Shown here: piece by piece, positions 7,698 through 16,024 of the stretch
How positions within the stretch are numbered: the first letter of the stretch is position 1
Layout of the letters: every line of letters begins with the position of its first letter
DNA from: Actinomycetota bacterium
GTDB taxonomy: Bacteria > Actinomycetota > Thermoleophilia > Miltoncostaeales > Miltoncostaeaceae
Direction of reading: 5' to 3'
DNA length: 64,000 nt
Assembly: GCA_016870155.1 (NCBI GenBank)
Contig: VGCE01000002.1
Span: 62,001 to 126,000 of the forward strand
Translations under genes and position numbers: made by a program
The notes under the pieces: generated by a model
Told to the model about the DNA's origin: nothing
What the model saw: the letters and a program-made list of their open reading frames with translations, nothing else
Databases searched by the model: none

Positions 7698-8374
7698 GTG
7701 ATGGCCCCGATGGCCGCGACCGCCCGGGCCAGCCCGCGACCGCGCGCCGGCTGGGCCGCTGCCACGCGGGATGCGGCGCGGTCGTCGCACGGCACGCTGG
7801 CGATGACATCCAGCCCGATCGCACGCGAGAGCGTGCGATCGGACACACGCTCGCCCGCAGGAAGGTGACTGGCCACGCACGCGGCCCTGCGCCACTGGCC
7901 CTCGCGCAGCACGGCCACGGCCCGCGCCGTGCCGTGAACGGTGCGCGGCGCCACCACCACCACGAGGTCGGCACGCGCTGTGAGCGCGGCGGCCAGCACG
8001 GTGTCGCCCCGTCCAGCATCGGCCACCCATGATGACCGCGTGGTGACATGGGTGGCGAAGGCATCGGCGGGTGCCGCCGACCAGTGGATGAGCGCCGCCG
8101 GGGTACGCGCTCCGGCCATCACGTCGATGCCCGCGGGGTGGCGGTGCACCAGATGGCCCAGGTGATCGGGCCCGAGGCTATCCCCGAGGTCATGTAGGTC
8201 ATCGAGCGCCCGCGTGGCCGGGATTCCCCACAGGGCTGACGGACCGCCGCCGTGGGCATCGAGGTCGACCACCAGCACGGCCTCCCCTGCCTGTGCCCGC
8301 CCAAGGGCCACCGCGCAGGCCAGCGTGGTCGCACCGCAGCCGCCCGTGGCGCCGATCATGACGATGCCGCTCAT
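7694..8374 (-). CDS. cpaE: CpaE/MinD-like P-loop protein of the Tad locus
   Basis: 226 residues. A P-loop of the ParA/MinD superfamily is present (GATGGCGATTLA) but lacks the signature Lys of KGGxGKTT: the positions read G-G-C-G-A-T-T, as in the SSD/CpaE-like proteins of actinobacterial tad loci. VLVVDLDAHGG and DLVVVVAPRTVHGTA give the switch strands. There is no receiver domain as in Caulobacter CpaE. Likely role: polar placement or timing of the pilus machine. It is coupled to cpaB and cpaF by 4-base overlaps. Confidence 0.8.
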   Translation of the reverse strand: MSGIVMIGATGGCGATTLACAVALGRAQAGEAVLVVDLDAHGGGPSALWGIPATRALDDLHDLGDSLGPDHLGHLVHRHPAGIDVMAGARTPAALIHWSAAPADAFATHVTTRSSWVADAGRGDTVLAAALTARADLVVVVAPRTVHGTARAVAVLREGQWRRAACVASHLPAGERVSDRTLSRAIGLDVIASVPCDDRAASRVAAAQPARGRGLARAVAAIGAIT

Positions 8375-9015
8375 GGCTCCGATGCCGGGCGGGCGACCAC
8401 GCGCACCTCGCGGGCGAAATCCAGGGCGCGCGTGACCTCGAGGGCCTGCTCGGCGGTGACGCGCAGCAGCAGGGCATCGCCGCTGCCATCACCACGCGAC
8501 ACATCGTCGCGCATGATGGACAGCACCTCGGCGCCCGATACCACCACGCGCGTGCGGCCCGCGAGCCCCTCGCCGTCCGACGCCAAGACATCCACGCGCG
8601 CGCCCGGCGAGGGCGCGGCGGCGGCCGCACCAAGCGCCCGCAGGGGCACGGCCACGGCCCTCTCCCCGGCCACGAGCGGTGCCGGTCCCAGGCCCGGTGC
8701 TCCGCCGAGCGCCGCCTGGGTGAGCGGCTCCCCTGCCGACACGGGTGCCACGGTGCGCCGACCGCTGGCCTCGGCGGCATCCACCAGCATGCCCGGCAGC
8801 AACGCCGCCGCCGGCACGCTGGCGTAGGCCAGCAGGCCCCGTGCGCTGCCCGTGCCGATCACCTCGCCGGCAGGAATCGCGCGCGCGGCCACGATGACCC
8901 TCGCGACCGGCTCGTTGCCCTGCCCCACGCCACCGGCGAGCATGAACGCGGCGGCGGCGAGCACGGCTGCCACCACGAACCACCACCCCGAGCGGCGGAT
9001 GCGAAGCGCCCTCAC
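8371..9015 (-). CDS. cpaB: CpaB/RcpC-like pilus assembly protein with SAF domain
   Basis: 214 residues. One N-terminal membrane anchor (WWFVVAAVLAAAAFMLAGGV) precedes a SAF domain (VIVAARAIPAGEVI ... VAPVSAGEPLTQAAL) and an RcpC-like C-terminal domain (RAVAVPLRALGAA ... PGARVDVLAS). CpaB proteins help Flp pilus assembly at the cell surface, and SAF domains resemble antifreeze and glycan-binding folds. Coupled on both sides. Confidence 0.85.
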   Translation of the reverse strand: MRALRIRRSGWWFVVAAVLAAAAFMLAGGVGQGNEPVARVIVAARAIPAGEVIGTGSARGLLAYASVPAAALLPGMLVDAAEASGRRTVAPVSAGEPLTQAALGGAPGLGPAPLVAGERAVAVPLRALGAAAAAPSPGARVDVLASDGEGLAGRTRVVVSGAEVLSIMRDDVSRGDGSGDALLLRVTAEQALEVTRALDFAREVRVVARPASEP

Positions 9016-9569
9016 GGGGTGTCCGCCCTCTCACCGCACGACGGGCATGGCGCGCGGTTCGCGCCCCCCGCATGGCACCACCGGCACCGGCGCCAGGCGC
9101 AGTCACACCAGCGCGCGAGGACGTCTGCCCCGACCGCCGGCACCATCAGCTCGTCCTCGCCCCAGGGGCGCAGGGGCAGGTTGGCCGGCGACATGGACGC
9201 CAGGCCCACGGCGACCTGGGCCCTGCGCAGCAGGTCGTCCGGCTCGCAGTCGCGCGACCACGTGGCGATGAGGGCCGCCGCCCATCCCGCGGCCGGCACC
9301 TCCGGCGGGAGCCAGACCAGGTCGCGCCCCAGCACGATGCTGATCGCCGCCAGCGGCGCCATGGATGGGTCGGCCCACGGTGGCCGCGCAAGCACCAGCG
9401 CGCCGCGGCCGGCGTCGTCCAGCACGTCCACCACCGCCTCGGCATCAATGCGCGACGCGCGGCGCCCCAGCGGCGGCGTGGCGCGCACCCCGCCTGCATC
9501 GGCGAGCCCCGCCGCCGCGGCAACCTCATGGGACATCACGAGCGTCACCGGTGGGGCGTCAGGCATCAT
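9012..9569 (-). CDS. Tad-locus protein with C-terminal zinc ribbon, unknown function
   Basis: 185 residues, family not recognised. The first 140 residues look like a degenerate nucleotide-binding or receiver-like fold: alternating strands such as VTLVMSHEVAAAAG, GALVLARPPW and LAAISIVLGRDLVWLP, without a P-loop. The tail is dense in Cys and His: WCDCAWRRCRWCHAGG followed by CPSCGE, enough ligands for one or two zinc sites. It lies between the response regulator (11-base overlap) and cpaB (ATGA overlap), so it is surely made with the pilus machine. An alternative start is the second Met at 9566. Confidence 0.6.
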   Translation of the reverse strand: MMPDAPPVTLVMSHEVAAAAGLADAGGVRATPPLGRRASRIDAEAVVDVLDDAGRGALVLARPPWADPSMAPLAAISIVLGRDLVWLPPEVPAAGWAAALIATWSRDCEPDDLLRRAQVAVGLASMSPANLPLRPWGEDELMVPAVGADVLARWCDCAWRRCRWCHAGGANRAPCPSCGERADTP

Positions 9570-10278
9570 CCGCGACGAGCCGGTAGCCGAGCCCCCAGAC
9601 GTTCACCACGTAGCGCCGTCCGCCCGACGCGGCCGCGAGCTTGCGCCGCAGGCGCGACGCGTGGCTGTCCACCGTGCGGGTTCTGCCCATCGACTTGTAG
9701 CCCCACACATCGCGCAGCAGCTCCTGCTTGCTCACCACCCGCCGCGGATCGCGTGCCAGCGCGGTGAGCAGGCCGAGCTCCTTGGCAGACAGCACCACGG
9801 GCGCATCCGAGATGGTCACCCGCCGCGCGCGGCGGTCGATCACGATGTCGTCCACGCGCAACACGCCTGCCGACCACTCGCCGTCCGCCCGGCGCATGAG
9901 CGCGCGCAATCGGGCCAGGATCTCGACGTAGGCCACCGGGGTGCCCACCACCTCATCGGCACCGCGCTCGAGGGCGCGAACCACGCGGTGCGGCTCGCAT
10001 GCGCCCGACACGCCGAGCACGGGAATCGCGGCGTCCCAGGGGTCGTCCGGCCCGCCCTCGCGCACGAGCCCCACGGCCTCGAGGCCACCCGATGACGGCA
10101 TGTCGAGGTCCACGATCACCGCCGACGGGCATGCGGAGTTGAGGACGCCCTTCACCTCGTCGGGGTCCGCGGCCAGCATCACCACGAAGCGGTCGGCCTC
10201 CAGGTCGGCCGCGAGGCTGCCCGACGCCGGACGGGGGCCCACCAGCAGCACCGAGTGATGGGGAGCCTGCGTGGTCAT
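9559..10278 (-). CDS. OmpR-type response regulator lacking the acidic pocket
   Basis: 239 residues. The N-terminal receiver-like domain has a candidate phosphoacceptor Asp (VIVDLDMP, about D57), but the acidic pair that normally follows the first strand is missing (VLLVGPRPASG). It may therefore work without phosphorylation. The C-terminal winged helix is complete: VLSAKELGLLTALARDP, VVSKQELLRDVWG, RTVDSHASRLRRKLA, YVVNVWGLGYRLV. I chose ATG 10278 because GGAG lies six bases upstream; ATG 10293 has none. First gene of the Tad operon and its probable regulator. No partner kinase is nearby. Confidence 0.85.
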   Translation of the reverse strand: MTTQAPHHSVLLVGPRPASGSLAADLEADRFVVMLAADPDEVKGVLNSACPSAVIVDLDMPSSGGLEAVGLVREGGPDDPWDAAIPVLGVSGACEPHRVVRALERGADEVVGTPVAYVEILARLRALMRRADGEWSAGVLRVDDIVIDRRARRVTISDAPVVLSAKELGLLTALARDPRRVVSKQELLRDVWGYKSMGRTRTVDSHASRLRRKLAAASGGRRYVVNVWGLGYRLVADDA

Positions 10279-10369
10279 GACATCTCCGATCATCCGGGGG
10301 AGCCGTGTGCTCCCTGTGACCGGTTGACGCGCGGGGCGCGCGCATGCTCCCCCCGGCGGGGTCGCGAAA

Positions 10370-10774
10370 TCACGCAGCGTGCGGGAAAAGGTCCGCGCCC
10401 GTGAGCCACACCTGATCACCCGGCGCCAGATCAAGCACGCCGCACGCCGCCTCGATCACCGCATGCGCCCCCCGGCATGAGGCGCCCCGACGCGGGAGTG
10501 GATCGACCACGCGGAGCACGCGCCCCTGGCCGTCGACGAACACCGCCGCGATGCGCGCGCGAAGCCCGACGCCGTGCACCGCGGCGCACGGCAGCAGCAC
10601 GAGGGCCTCATCGGGCGCGGGGTCCGGCGTGCCCAGCATGCCCACGAGGCGGCCGGGCGGGCGGGCGGCCACGTACGCCCGTGCCGCCACAACGGTGACC
10701 CGCGACGCTGCCGAGGTGCGCGATGCCCCGGCGGTACCCCGCGAGCCCGGCATTGCGCTCAAGGCCAGGAGCAT
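10370..10774 (-). CDS. DUF192-family protein
   Basis: 134 residues from ATG 10774, chosen for AGGAAAGG 6-8 bases upstream; an ATG at 10816 lacks a ribosome site. The DUF192 signature is visible: LLPCAAVHGVGLRARIAAVFVDGQGRVLRVV, then CRGAHAVIEAACGVLDLAPGDQV. DUF192 proteins are small beta-barrels without settled function. They recur beside type II and Tad secretion genes in Actinobacteria, which matches its place just before the Tad operon. Confidence 0.75.
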   Translation of the reverse strand: MLLALSAMPGSRGTAGASRTSAASRVTVVAARAYVAARPPGRLVGMLGTPDPAPDEALVLLPCAAVHGVGLRARIAAVFVDGQGRVLRVVDPLPRRGASCRGAHAVIEAACGVLDLAPGDQVWLTGADLFPHAA

Positions 10775-10918
10775 GCCGCCTTTCCTGCCCAACCGATCGA
10801 TGCGCAGCCTCGCCATGCGCGCATCGTGGGCGACGCCGGCGCACGCGTGGCACCCGCGGGGTGACGACTACCTCAGGGAGTGTCCCATCGGCGTGGCGTA
10901 CTCGCGCGCAGGCCGCCC

Positions 10919-11224
10919 CTACTCCGGCTGGCTGATGCTCCCCTGCAGCGCGGCCATGGCCCGGGCGAACAGCAGGCCCATGGCGTCGGCGGCCTCATCG
11001 GCGCTGTCCACGGGCTTCAGCGCGCCCATGCCGGCGGATGCCATCTGCACCGCCAGCTGGATCACCTGGAAGCGGTCGACCGGCTGGATGTGCCCGCCGC
11101 CCTCGGCCCGGATCTCCTCCATTGCCTCGCGCTGGGCGCGCATCATCTCCTTGAGGCGCTCCTTGAACTCCTCCGAAGCGCCCTCGCCGAAGGCGAAGCC
11201 GAACGGGAATTCCTCGTCACTCAT
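10919..11224 (-). CDS. Short acidic helical protein, unknown function
   Basis: 101 residues, not recognised. It begins with an acidic MSDEEFPFGFAFGEGASEEF stretch, continues with charged helices (KERLKEMMRAQREAMEEIRAEGGG) and ends with a mildly hydrophobic helix (VIQLAVQMASAGMGAL ... AMGLLFARAMAALQG). The ATG overlaps the glpX stop (ATGA), so it is the last gene of the talC-glpX operon and probably co-translated. Confidence 0.65.
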   Translation of the reverse strand: MSDEEFPFGFAFGEGASEEFKERLKEMMRAQREAMEEIRAEGGGHIQPVDRFQVIQLAVQMASAGMGALKPVDSADEAADAMGLLFARAMAALQGSISQPE

Positions 11225-12231
11225 AGCCTGATCTCCCTCAGCGGCGTGCGGCTGAACATGTGGATGGTGTCCACGAAGCGCACGGTACGCGATTGCAGGT
11301 CCATCACGATGGAGTGCGTTCTGGCGCCGTCGCTGAAGTAGCGCACGCCCTTGAGCAGGTACCCATCGGTCACGCCCGTGGCCAGCACGTACATCGGCTG
11401 CGGCGCCAGGTCGCGCGCCGTGAGCACGCGGTCGGTGTCCTCGAGGCCGAAGGCCTTCAGGCGCTCGCGCTGGGCGTCGTCCTTGGGCCACAAGCGGGCC
11501 TGGATCTCCCCGCCCAGGCACTCGAGCGCGGCCGCGGTGATGACGCCCTCGGTGCTGCCGCCGATGCCCATGTACACGTGGTCGCCGGTGCCGCGCACGG
11601 CCGCCGACATCGATGCCGTGATGTCGCCGTCGGGGATGAGCTTGATGCGTGCGCCGAGGGCCCGGACCTCCCCGATGAGCTCCTCGTGGCGCGGGCGGTC
11701 GAGCACTATCACCGAGAGGTCGCGGATGCGCCGGTCGTAGCAGCGCGCGATGGTGTCGAGGGTGTCGGCGATGGGCGCCGTTATGTCGACCCGGCCCTTG
11801 GCGTTGGCGCCCACGCAGAGCTTCTGCATGTACATGTCCGGAGCGGCCATCACGCCGCCGGGCGCGCCGATGACGCACACGGCGATGGCGCCGGCGTCGC
11901 CGCGCGCCACCAGGTCGGTGCCCTCCAGCGGGTCGACGGCGATCTCGCACGGCATGCCGCCGGTGCCCAGCACCTCGCCCACGTAGAGCTCGGGTGCCTC
12001 GTCCTTCTCGCCCTCGCCGATGACCACCTCGCCGGTGATGGGCATGGCGCTGAACTCCTTGCGCATGGCGTCCACGGCCGCGCCGTCGGCGGCGTGGCGG
12101 TTGCCCTGCCCCACCCAGCGGGCCGACGCCAGGGCGGCCTGCTCGGTGACGCGCAGGAAGTCGGTGGCAGGCACGATCTCGTGCCCCTCGAGCCCGACAG
12201 GCACCGTGGCGTGAACATCGTTGGTGCTCAT
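11221..12231 (-). CDS. glpX: Class II fructose-1,6-bisphosphatase GlpX
   Basis: 336 residues, standard for GlpX, which hydrolyses fructose 1,6-bisphosphate to fructose 6-phosphate in gluconeogenesis, with metal dependence. Motifs: VIGEGEKDEAPELYVGE (metal site), AVDPLEGTDLVARGDAGAIAV (the DPxEGT active-site motif), KLIPDGDITASMSAA, and MGIGGSTEGVITAAALECLGGE. Coupled to the upstream transaldolase by ATGA and to the small downstream protein. Confidence 0.95.
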   Translation of the reverse strand: MSTNDVHATVPVGLEGHEIVPATDFLRVTEQAALASARWVGQGNRHAADGAAVDAMRKEFSAMPITGEVVIGEGEKDEAPELYVGEVLGTGGMPCEIAVDPLEGTDLVARGDAGAIAVCVIGAPGGVMAAPDMYMQKLCVGANAKGRVDITAPIADTLDTIARCYDRRIRDLSVIVLDRPRHEELIGEVRALGARIKLIPDGDITASMSAAVRGTGDHVYMGIGGSTEGVITAAALECLGGEIQARLWPKDDAQRERLKAFGLEDTDRVLTARDLAPQPMYVLATGVTDGYLLKGVRYFSDGARTHSIVMDLQSRTVRFVDTIHMFSRTPLREIRL

Positions 12232-12884
12232 GCGTCCTTTCGCGACAGCCGCGCGGCGTGGTCCTCGTTGAACTTCTCGATGCCCTGGGCCGTGAGCGGG
12301 TGGTGCAGCATCTGGTGGAACACCTTGGGCGGGATGGTGGCGATGTCCGATCCCATGCGGGCGGCCTCCATCACGTGCACCGGCGTGCGGATGCTCGCGG
12401 CCAGCACCTCGCAGTCGAAGTCGGACGCCGCGAAGGCCTCCACGATCTCCGCCAGGTGGCCCAGGCCGTCCTCGTTGATGTCGTCGTAGCGGCCCACGAA
12501 CGGCGACACGAACGCCGCGCCGGCCGATGCGGCCAGGATCGCCTGGTTCGCCGTGAAGCATAGGGTCATGTTCACGCGGATGCCGTCGCGCGCCAGCGCC
12601 GAGGTGGCGCTGAGCCCCTCGCGGCTGGTGGGCAGCTTCACCACGATGCGCGGGTCGATCGCCGCCAGGCGCTGGCCCTCGCTGATCATTGTGGGAACGT
12701 CGTCGGCCACCACCTCGGCCGACACCGGGCCGTCCACGATCTCGCAGATCTTCCGGTAGATGTCGTCCTCATCACCCTCCACCTGCGAGAGCAGGGTCGG
12801 GTTGGTGGTGGCGCCGCTCAGCACCCCCCACGATGCGATCTCCTCGATATCGGCGAGGTTCGCGGTGTCGATGTACAGCTTCAC
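12228..12884 (-). CDS. talC: Transaldolase / fructose-6-phosphate aldolase (TalC type)
   Basis: 218 residues, the short single-domain transaldolase class. Motifs: MKLYIDTANLADIEEI, GATTNPTLLSQ, IVVKLPTSREGLSATSAL with the Schiff-base Lys in VVKLP, NMTLCFTANQAILAA and FVSPFVGRYDDI. It exchanges dihydroxyacetone units in the pentose phosphate pathway or acts as fructose-6-phosphate aldolase; sequence alone does not separate these. GTG start at 12884 with GGAGG six bases upstream. First gene of an operon with glpX, which fits sugar-phosphate interconversion. Confidence 0.92.
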   Translation of the reverse strand: MKLYIDTANLADIEEIASWGVLSGATTNPTLLSQVEGDEDDIYRKICEIVDGPVSAEVVADDVPTMISEGQRLAAIDPRIVVKLPTSREGLSATSALARDGIRVNMTLCFTANQAILAASAGAAFVSPFVGRYDDINEDGLGHLAEIVEAFAASDFDCEVLAASIRTPVHVMEAARMGSDIATIPPKVFHQMLHHPLTAQGIEKFNEDHAARLSRKDA

Positions 12885-12933
12885 GGTGGGCCTCCGGAGG
12901 CGTGAACGCGTCCCGGCGACCCTACCAGCCGGG

Positions 12934-13509
12934 TTATGCGGCCCTCTGCCGCCGCACCGCGCCCCGCACCCACACCACCGAGCCCGCCGTCACCAGCCCG
13001 CCGGCCACCAGCAGGACGATGGCGATGGTGAGGCTGTCGCTGCCGCCGGGCTCTGATCCGGCGATGTAGGCGCCCTGGGCGTCGGGCGCCCAGCGCACGC
13101 GCATTCCACTGTTCCACGACGGAGTGCGGAACACCGGGTCGGGGCAGCCCGCGCGCCCCGACGCCACGCAGCCGAGGTACCTCTCGCGGCTCGCCCGGTT
13201 TGCGGCCTCCACCTGATCAGGGCTCACCGTCCAGCGGAACGCCTGGCCGTCGGCCATCAGGGGCACGCTCCGGGCCACCACCCTGCCCTTGTCGTTGATG
13301 TTGCCCATGGGCGTGGACGTGCAGGTGCGCACGCGGTTGTAGAGCGCGCACGCTGCGAAGGCGCCCGTGGGATAGAAGAGCGCCCACCGCGCGCCAGGGC
13401 CCGTGAGGGCGGCATCCTCCTGCTCCCGGTTCACGAGCCCCGCCACGCCCCCCGCGAGGAGCACAAGCCCCAGCACCACGCCTACCACCGGCCAGATGAG
13501 CTTCCTCAC
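12934..13509 (-). CDS. DUF3592-like membrane protein
   Basis: 191 residues. A membrane helix at each end (LIWPVVGVVLGLVLLAGGVAGLV and LTIAIVLLVAGGLVTAGSVVWV) brackets an exported beta-rich domain of about 125 residues with six cysteines. The C-terminal MRVRWAPDAQGAYIAGSEPG portion resembles the DUF3592 layout (a strand with a V-x-W/Y-x-P motif before the second helix). It overlaps the next gene upstream as GTGA, and that neighbour has the same architecture, so the pair probably arose by duplication. Function unknown. Confidence 0.7.
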   Translation of the reverse strand: MRKLIWPVVGVVLGLVLLAGGVAGLVNREQEDAALTGPGARWALFYPTGAFAACALYNRVRTCTSTPMGNINDKGRVVARSVPLMADGQAFRWTVSPDQVEAANRASRERYLGCVASGRAGCPDPVFRTPSWNSGMRVRWAPDAQGAYIAGSEPGGSDSLTIAIVLLVAGGLVTAGSVVWVRGAVRRQRAA

Positions 13510-13922
13510 GCGGCGCCCCCCTGGGTGCGCATGCGCCTGCGCGCGTATTCCTCGAGCACCGCCCCTGCGAGGATGAGCACGACCGCCAGCACGAAGTACC
13601 ACTGCCCACGTCGGGTTCCCTCGGCCGCCTCGACGGTCATGGTGCCGGGCACCCACGCAACGCGCACGGTGTCGCCGGTGCCCTCGATGTCGGCGGCGCT
13701 TCCGGCGTACGTGAGGCCGCGCGCGGCCACCTGCTCGGCGATGATGATGTCACCCACCCACTGGCCCTCCACCTGGCGCCGGGGCCGGAAGTCCACCAGC
13801 GGCGCACCGGCGTCGGTGACCGGTACGTCCTGCGTGGCGCACCCGGCCCAGGCCAGCACGCTGCCCCCCGCGATGAGGAACCCGGCGATGATGAACAGGG
13901 TGAGCCCGGGAATGCCCCGCAT
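13506..13922 (-). CDS. DUF3592-like membrane protein
   Basis: 138 residues from ATG 13922 (an in-frame ATG at 13940 is also possible; neither has a clear ribosome site). An N-terminal hydrophobic segment (LTLFIIAGFLIAGGSVLAWAGC) precedes an exported region containing VRVAWVPGTMTVEA, and a C-terminal helix (WYFVLAVVLILAGAVLEEY) ends in a basic tail. Same two-helix plan as its coupled partner downstream. It diverges from the spermidine-synthase-like gene with almost no gap, so the two promoters must overlap. Confidence 0.65.
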   Translation of the reverse strand: MRGIPGLTLFIIAGFLIAGGSVLAWAGCATQDVPVTDAGAPLVDFRPRRQVEGQWVGDIIIAEQVAARGLTYAGSAADIEGTGDTVRVAWVPGTMTVEAAEGTRRGQWYFVLAVVLILAGAVLEEYARRRMRTQGGAA

Positions 13923-13940
13923 GGGCAGGCACTCTGGCAT

Positions 13941-15455
13941 ATGCTCGCCCCCGTGCGGCTGCGCTTCTCCCTCCCCATCCTCGTGTTCGTCGCCGGGGCG
14001 TCCACCCTGGCCGCCGAGCTCACTGGTGCCCGCCTGCTCGCGCCATGGTTCGGGGCCAGCAACCTGGTGTGGGCGAACGTGATCGGGCTCACGCTCATCT
14101 ACCTGTCGCTGGGCTACTGGCTGGGCGGCAAGATGGCCGACCGCTACCCCAACCCGCGCGTGCTGGGCGGCGTGGTGATCGTGGCCGCCGTCACCGTGGC
14201 AATCCTCCCGCTGGCGCTCACGCCCATCTTCCAGGCGGCTCAGGGGGCGTTTGCCGATCTCTCGGCGGGGGCCTTCGTGGCCTCGTTCGTGGGCACCATG
14301 CTCATGTTCCTGGTGCCCATCACCCTGCTCGGCACGGTGTCGCCATGGGCAATCCGCCTCTCGGTGAAGGACGTCGAGACCGCCGGCTCGGTGGCCGGGC
14401 GGCTGTATGCGATCTCCACGGTGGGCAGCATCCTCGGCACCTTCCTGCCGGTGCTGGTGCTCATCCCCGCCATCGGTACCCGCGCAACGCTGTTCCTCAT
14501 CGCGGGGGTGCTGGCGCTGGCCGCGGTGCCGCTGCTGGGCGCGAGGGCCGTGGCGGCGCCCATCGTGCTGGTCGCGATGATGGCCCTGCCGCTCGGCACC
14601 ATCAAGGAGGAGCCCGGCGAGACGGTGCTGTTCGAGGCCGAGTCGCCGTACCAGTACGTGCAGGTGACCGAGAAGCCTGATGGCGAGCGAATGCTCCGGC
14701 TGAATGAGGGCTGGGCGCTGCACTCGGTGGTGCCCGCCGGCGGCGGGGCGCTGACCGGGGGCTACTGGGACGCCTTCCTCACCCTCCCGCTGCTCACGCA
14801 GAACACCAATGCCCGCATCGCGATCCTCGGCAACGCCGGCGGCACCACGGCGCGCGCCTTCCGCCTCACGTGGCCCGGGGTGCACGTGGACGGCGTGGAG
14901 ATCGACCCGGTGGTCACCGACGCGGGCAATAAGTACCTCGACATGGCCGGGCCCAACCTCACCACCCACGAGGCCGACGCCCGCTTCTGGCTGGCCGGCG
15001 ACCGCGGCCCGTTCGACGCCATCATCGTGGACGCCTACCGCCAGCCGTACATCCCGTTCCACCTCTCCACCGTGGAGTTCTTCGAGGAGGTTCGCGACCG
15101 CCTGGCTCCCCACGGCGTGGTGGCCATCAACGTGGGTACCCCGCCCGACCAGACCGAGGTGGTCGACCGCATCGCGTCCACCATGCGCAGCGCGTTCCCC
15201 GCGGTGCTCACCGCGCGCTACGGGAAGTTCAACAGCGTGGTGCTGGGCTTCATGGATGCCGCCGATGCCGCAGGCGCCCGCGCGCGCCTGGCCTCCGCCC
15301 GGGGCGACACCGCCGAGGCCGCGCGAATCCTCTCCCCCCTGCTCACCGAGGTTCCGGCGGGCGGCAAGGTGTTCACCGACGACCTCGCCCCGGTGGAGCA
15401 GATGACCGACGGGGCGATCCTCGACTACCTGAACGAGGGTGCGCCGGGGGTGTAG
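13941..15455 (+). CDS. Membrane protein fused to a spermidine-synthase-like domain
   Basis: 504 residues. About seven to eight hydrophobic segments fill residues 1-220 (for example LPILVFVAGASTLAAELTGARLLAP and FVASFVGTMLMFLVPITLLG). A soluble Rossmann methyltransferase-like domain follows: AILGNAGGTTARAF, VDGVEIDPVVTDAGNKYL, DARFWLA, FDAIIVDAYRQPYIPFHLSTVEFF. Related fused MFS/spermidine synthases are common in Actinobacteria, mostly without proven polyamine activity. A GTG at 13953 is an alternative start; a GCATAT hexamer just before it would make that start leaderless. Confidence 0.88.
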   Translation: MLAPVRLRFSLPILVFVAGASTLAAELTGARLLAPWFGASNLVWANVIGLTLIYLSLGYWLGGKMADRYPNPRVLGGVVIVAAVTVAILPLALTPIFQAAQGAFADLSAGAFVASFVGTMLMFLVPITLLGTVSPWAIRLSVKDVETAGSVAGRLYAISTVGSILGTFLPVLVLIPAIGTRATLFLIAGVLALAAVPLLGARAVAAPIVLVAMMALPLGTIKEEPGETVLFEAESPYQYVQVTEKPDGERMLRLNEGWALHSVVPAGGGALTGGYWDAFLTLPLLTQNTNARIAILGNAGGTTARAFRLTWPGVHVDGVEIDPVVTDAGNKYLDMAGPNLTTHEADARFWLAGDRGPFDAIIVDAYRQPYIPFHLSTVEFFEEVRDRLAPHGVVAINVGTPPDQTEVVDRIASTMRSAFPAVLTARYGKFNSVVLGFMDAADAAGARARLASARGDTAEAARILSPLLTEVPAGGKVFTDDLAPVEQMTDGAILDYLNEGAPGV

Positions 15456-15487
15456 GCCGCCCGCGGTTCACGGTCGGGAGGACCCGC

Positions 15488-15964
15488 ATAAATCGCCATC
15501 ACAGTCTCGCCGCAGCGCTTGCCGTTGCCGCAACGGCCTCCGCCCTGCTGCTGGCCGGGTGCGGCGGCGGCACCACGCTCGACCTGACCGTGCGCAACGA
15601 CAAGCGCACGGTCGTGGATCTCACGGCGGCCGGCGCCACCCAGGGCGACCTTCTGGCCGTGAACGGTCACCTGCTCGACTCGGGCGGAGCGACGATCGGC
15701 GGGTTCCACCTGGACGCGGCAGTGGTGGCGACCACCCGCGTGCGCGAGGTGCGGGCCACCAACGCCTACATCTCGTGGAAGGACAGCCCCGACTCCCTTG
15801 TGTTCTCCGGTGCGCCCGAGTTCCCCGCCGGAGGCGGGCTGCCCACGGGGCCCATCCGATTCGCCGTGGTGGGCGGCACGGGTCAGTACGCCGGGGCGGG
15901 TGGCCAGGCGACGGTCACCTTCGAGAAGCCGAATATCTTCCGGTGGGCCATCGAGCTGAAGTAG
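15488..15964 (+). CDS. Small lipoprotein, apparent ATA start
   Basis: 158 residues, unknown function. It reads as a clean lipoprotein signal (NRHHSLAAALAVAATASALLLAGC, lipobox LLAGC) followed by a beta-rich domain ending in a GTGQYAGAGGQATVTFE stretch that resembles allene-oxide-cyclase-barrel-like folds. No ATG, GTG or TTG precedes the signal peptide in frame. Instead GGGAGG is followed, seven bases later, by ATA at 15488, exactly where ATG is expected. Either AUA initiates, or one base differs from the true sequence. The later GTG at 15590 would remove the signal peptide. Confidence 0.6.
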   Translation: MNRHHSLAAALAVAATASALLLAGCGGGTTLDLTVRNDKRTVVDLTAAGATQGDLLAVNGHLLDSGGATIGGFHLDAAVVATTRVREVRATNAYISWKDSPDSLVFSGAPEFPAGGGLPTGPIRFAVVGGTGQYAGAGGQATVTFEKPNIFRWAIELK

Positions 15965-15995
15965 CCCAAGGGTTCGCAGGCGCGATAGGTGATGC

Positions 15996-16024
15996 CCGGC
16001 TCACCCCGCGCACGGGGGAGCCGG
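15996..16024. terminator. Bidirectional terminator between convergent genes
   Basis: A perfect interrupted stem (CCGGCTC-A-CCCC ... GGGG-G-GAGCCGG) sits between the lipoprotein stop and the thrB stop, and would serve both strands. Confidence 0.7.
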
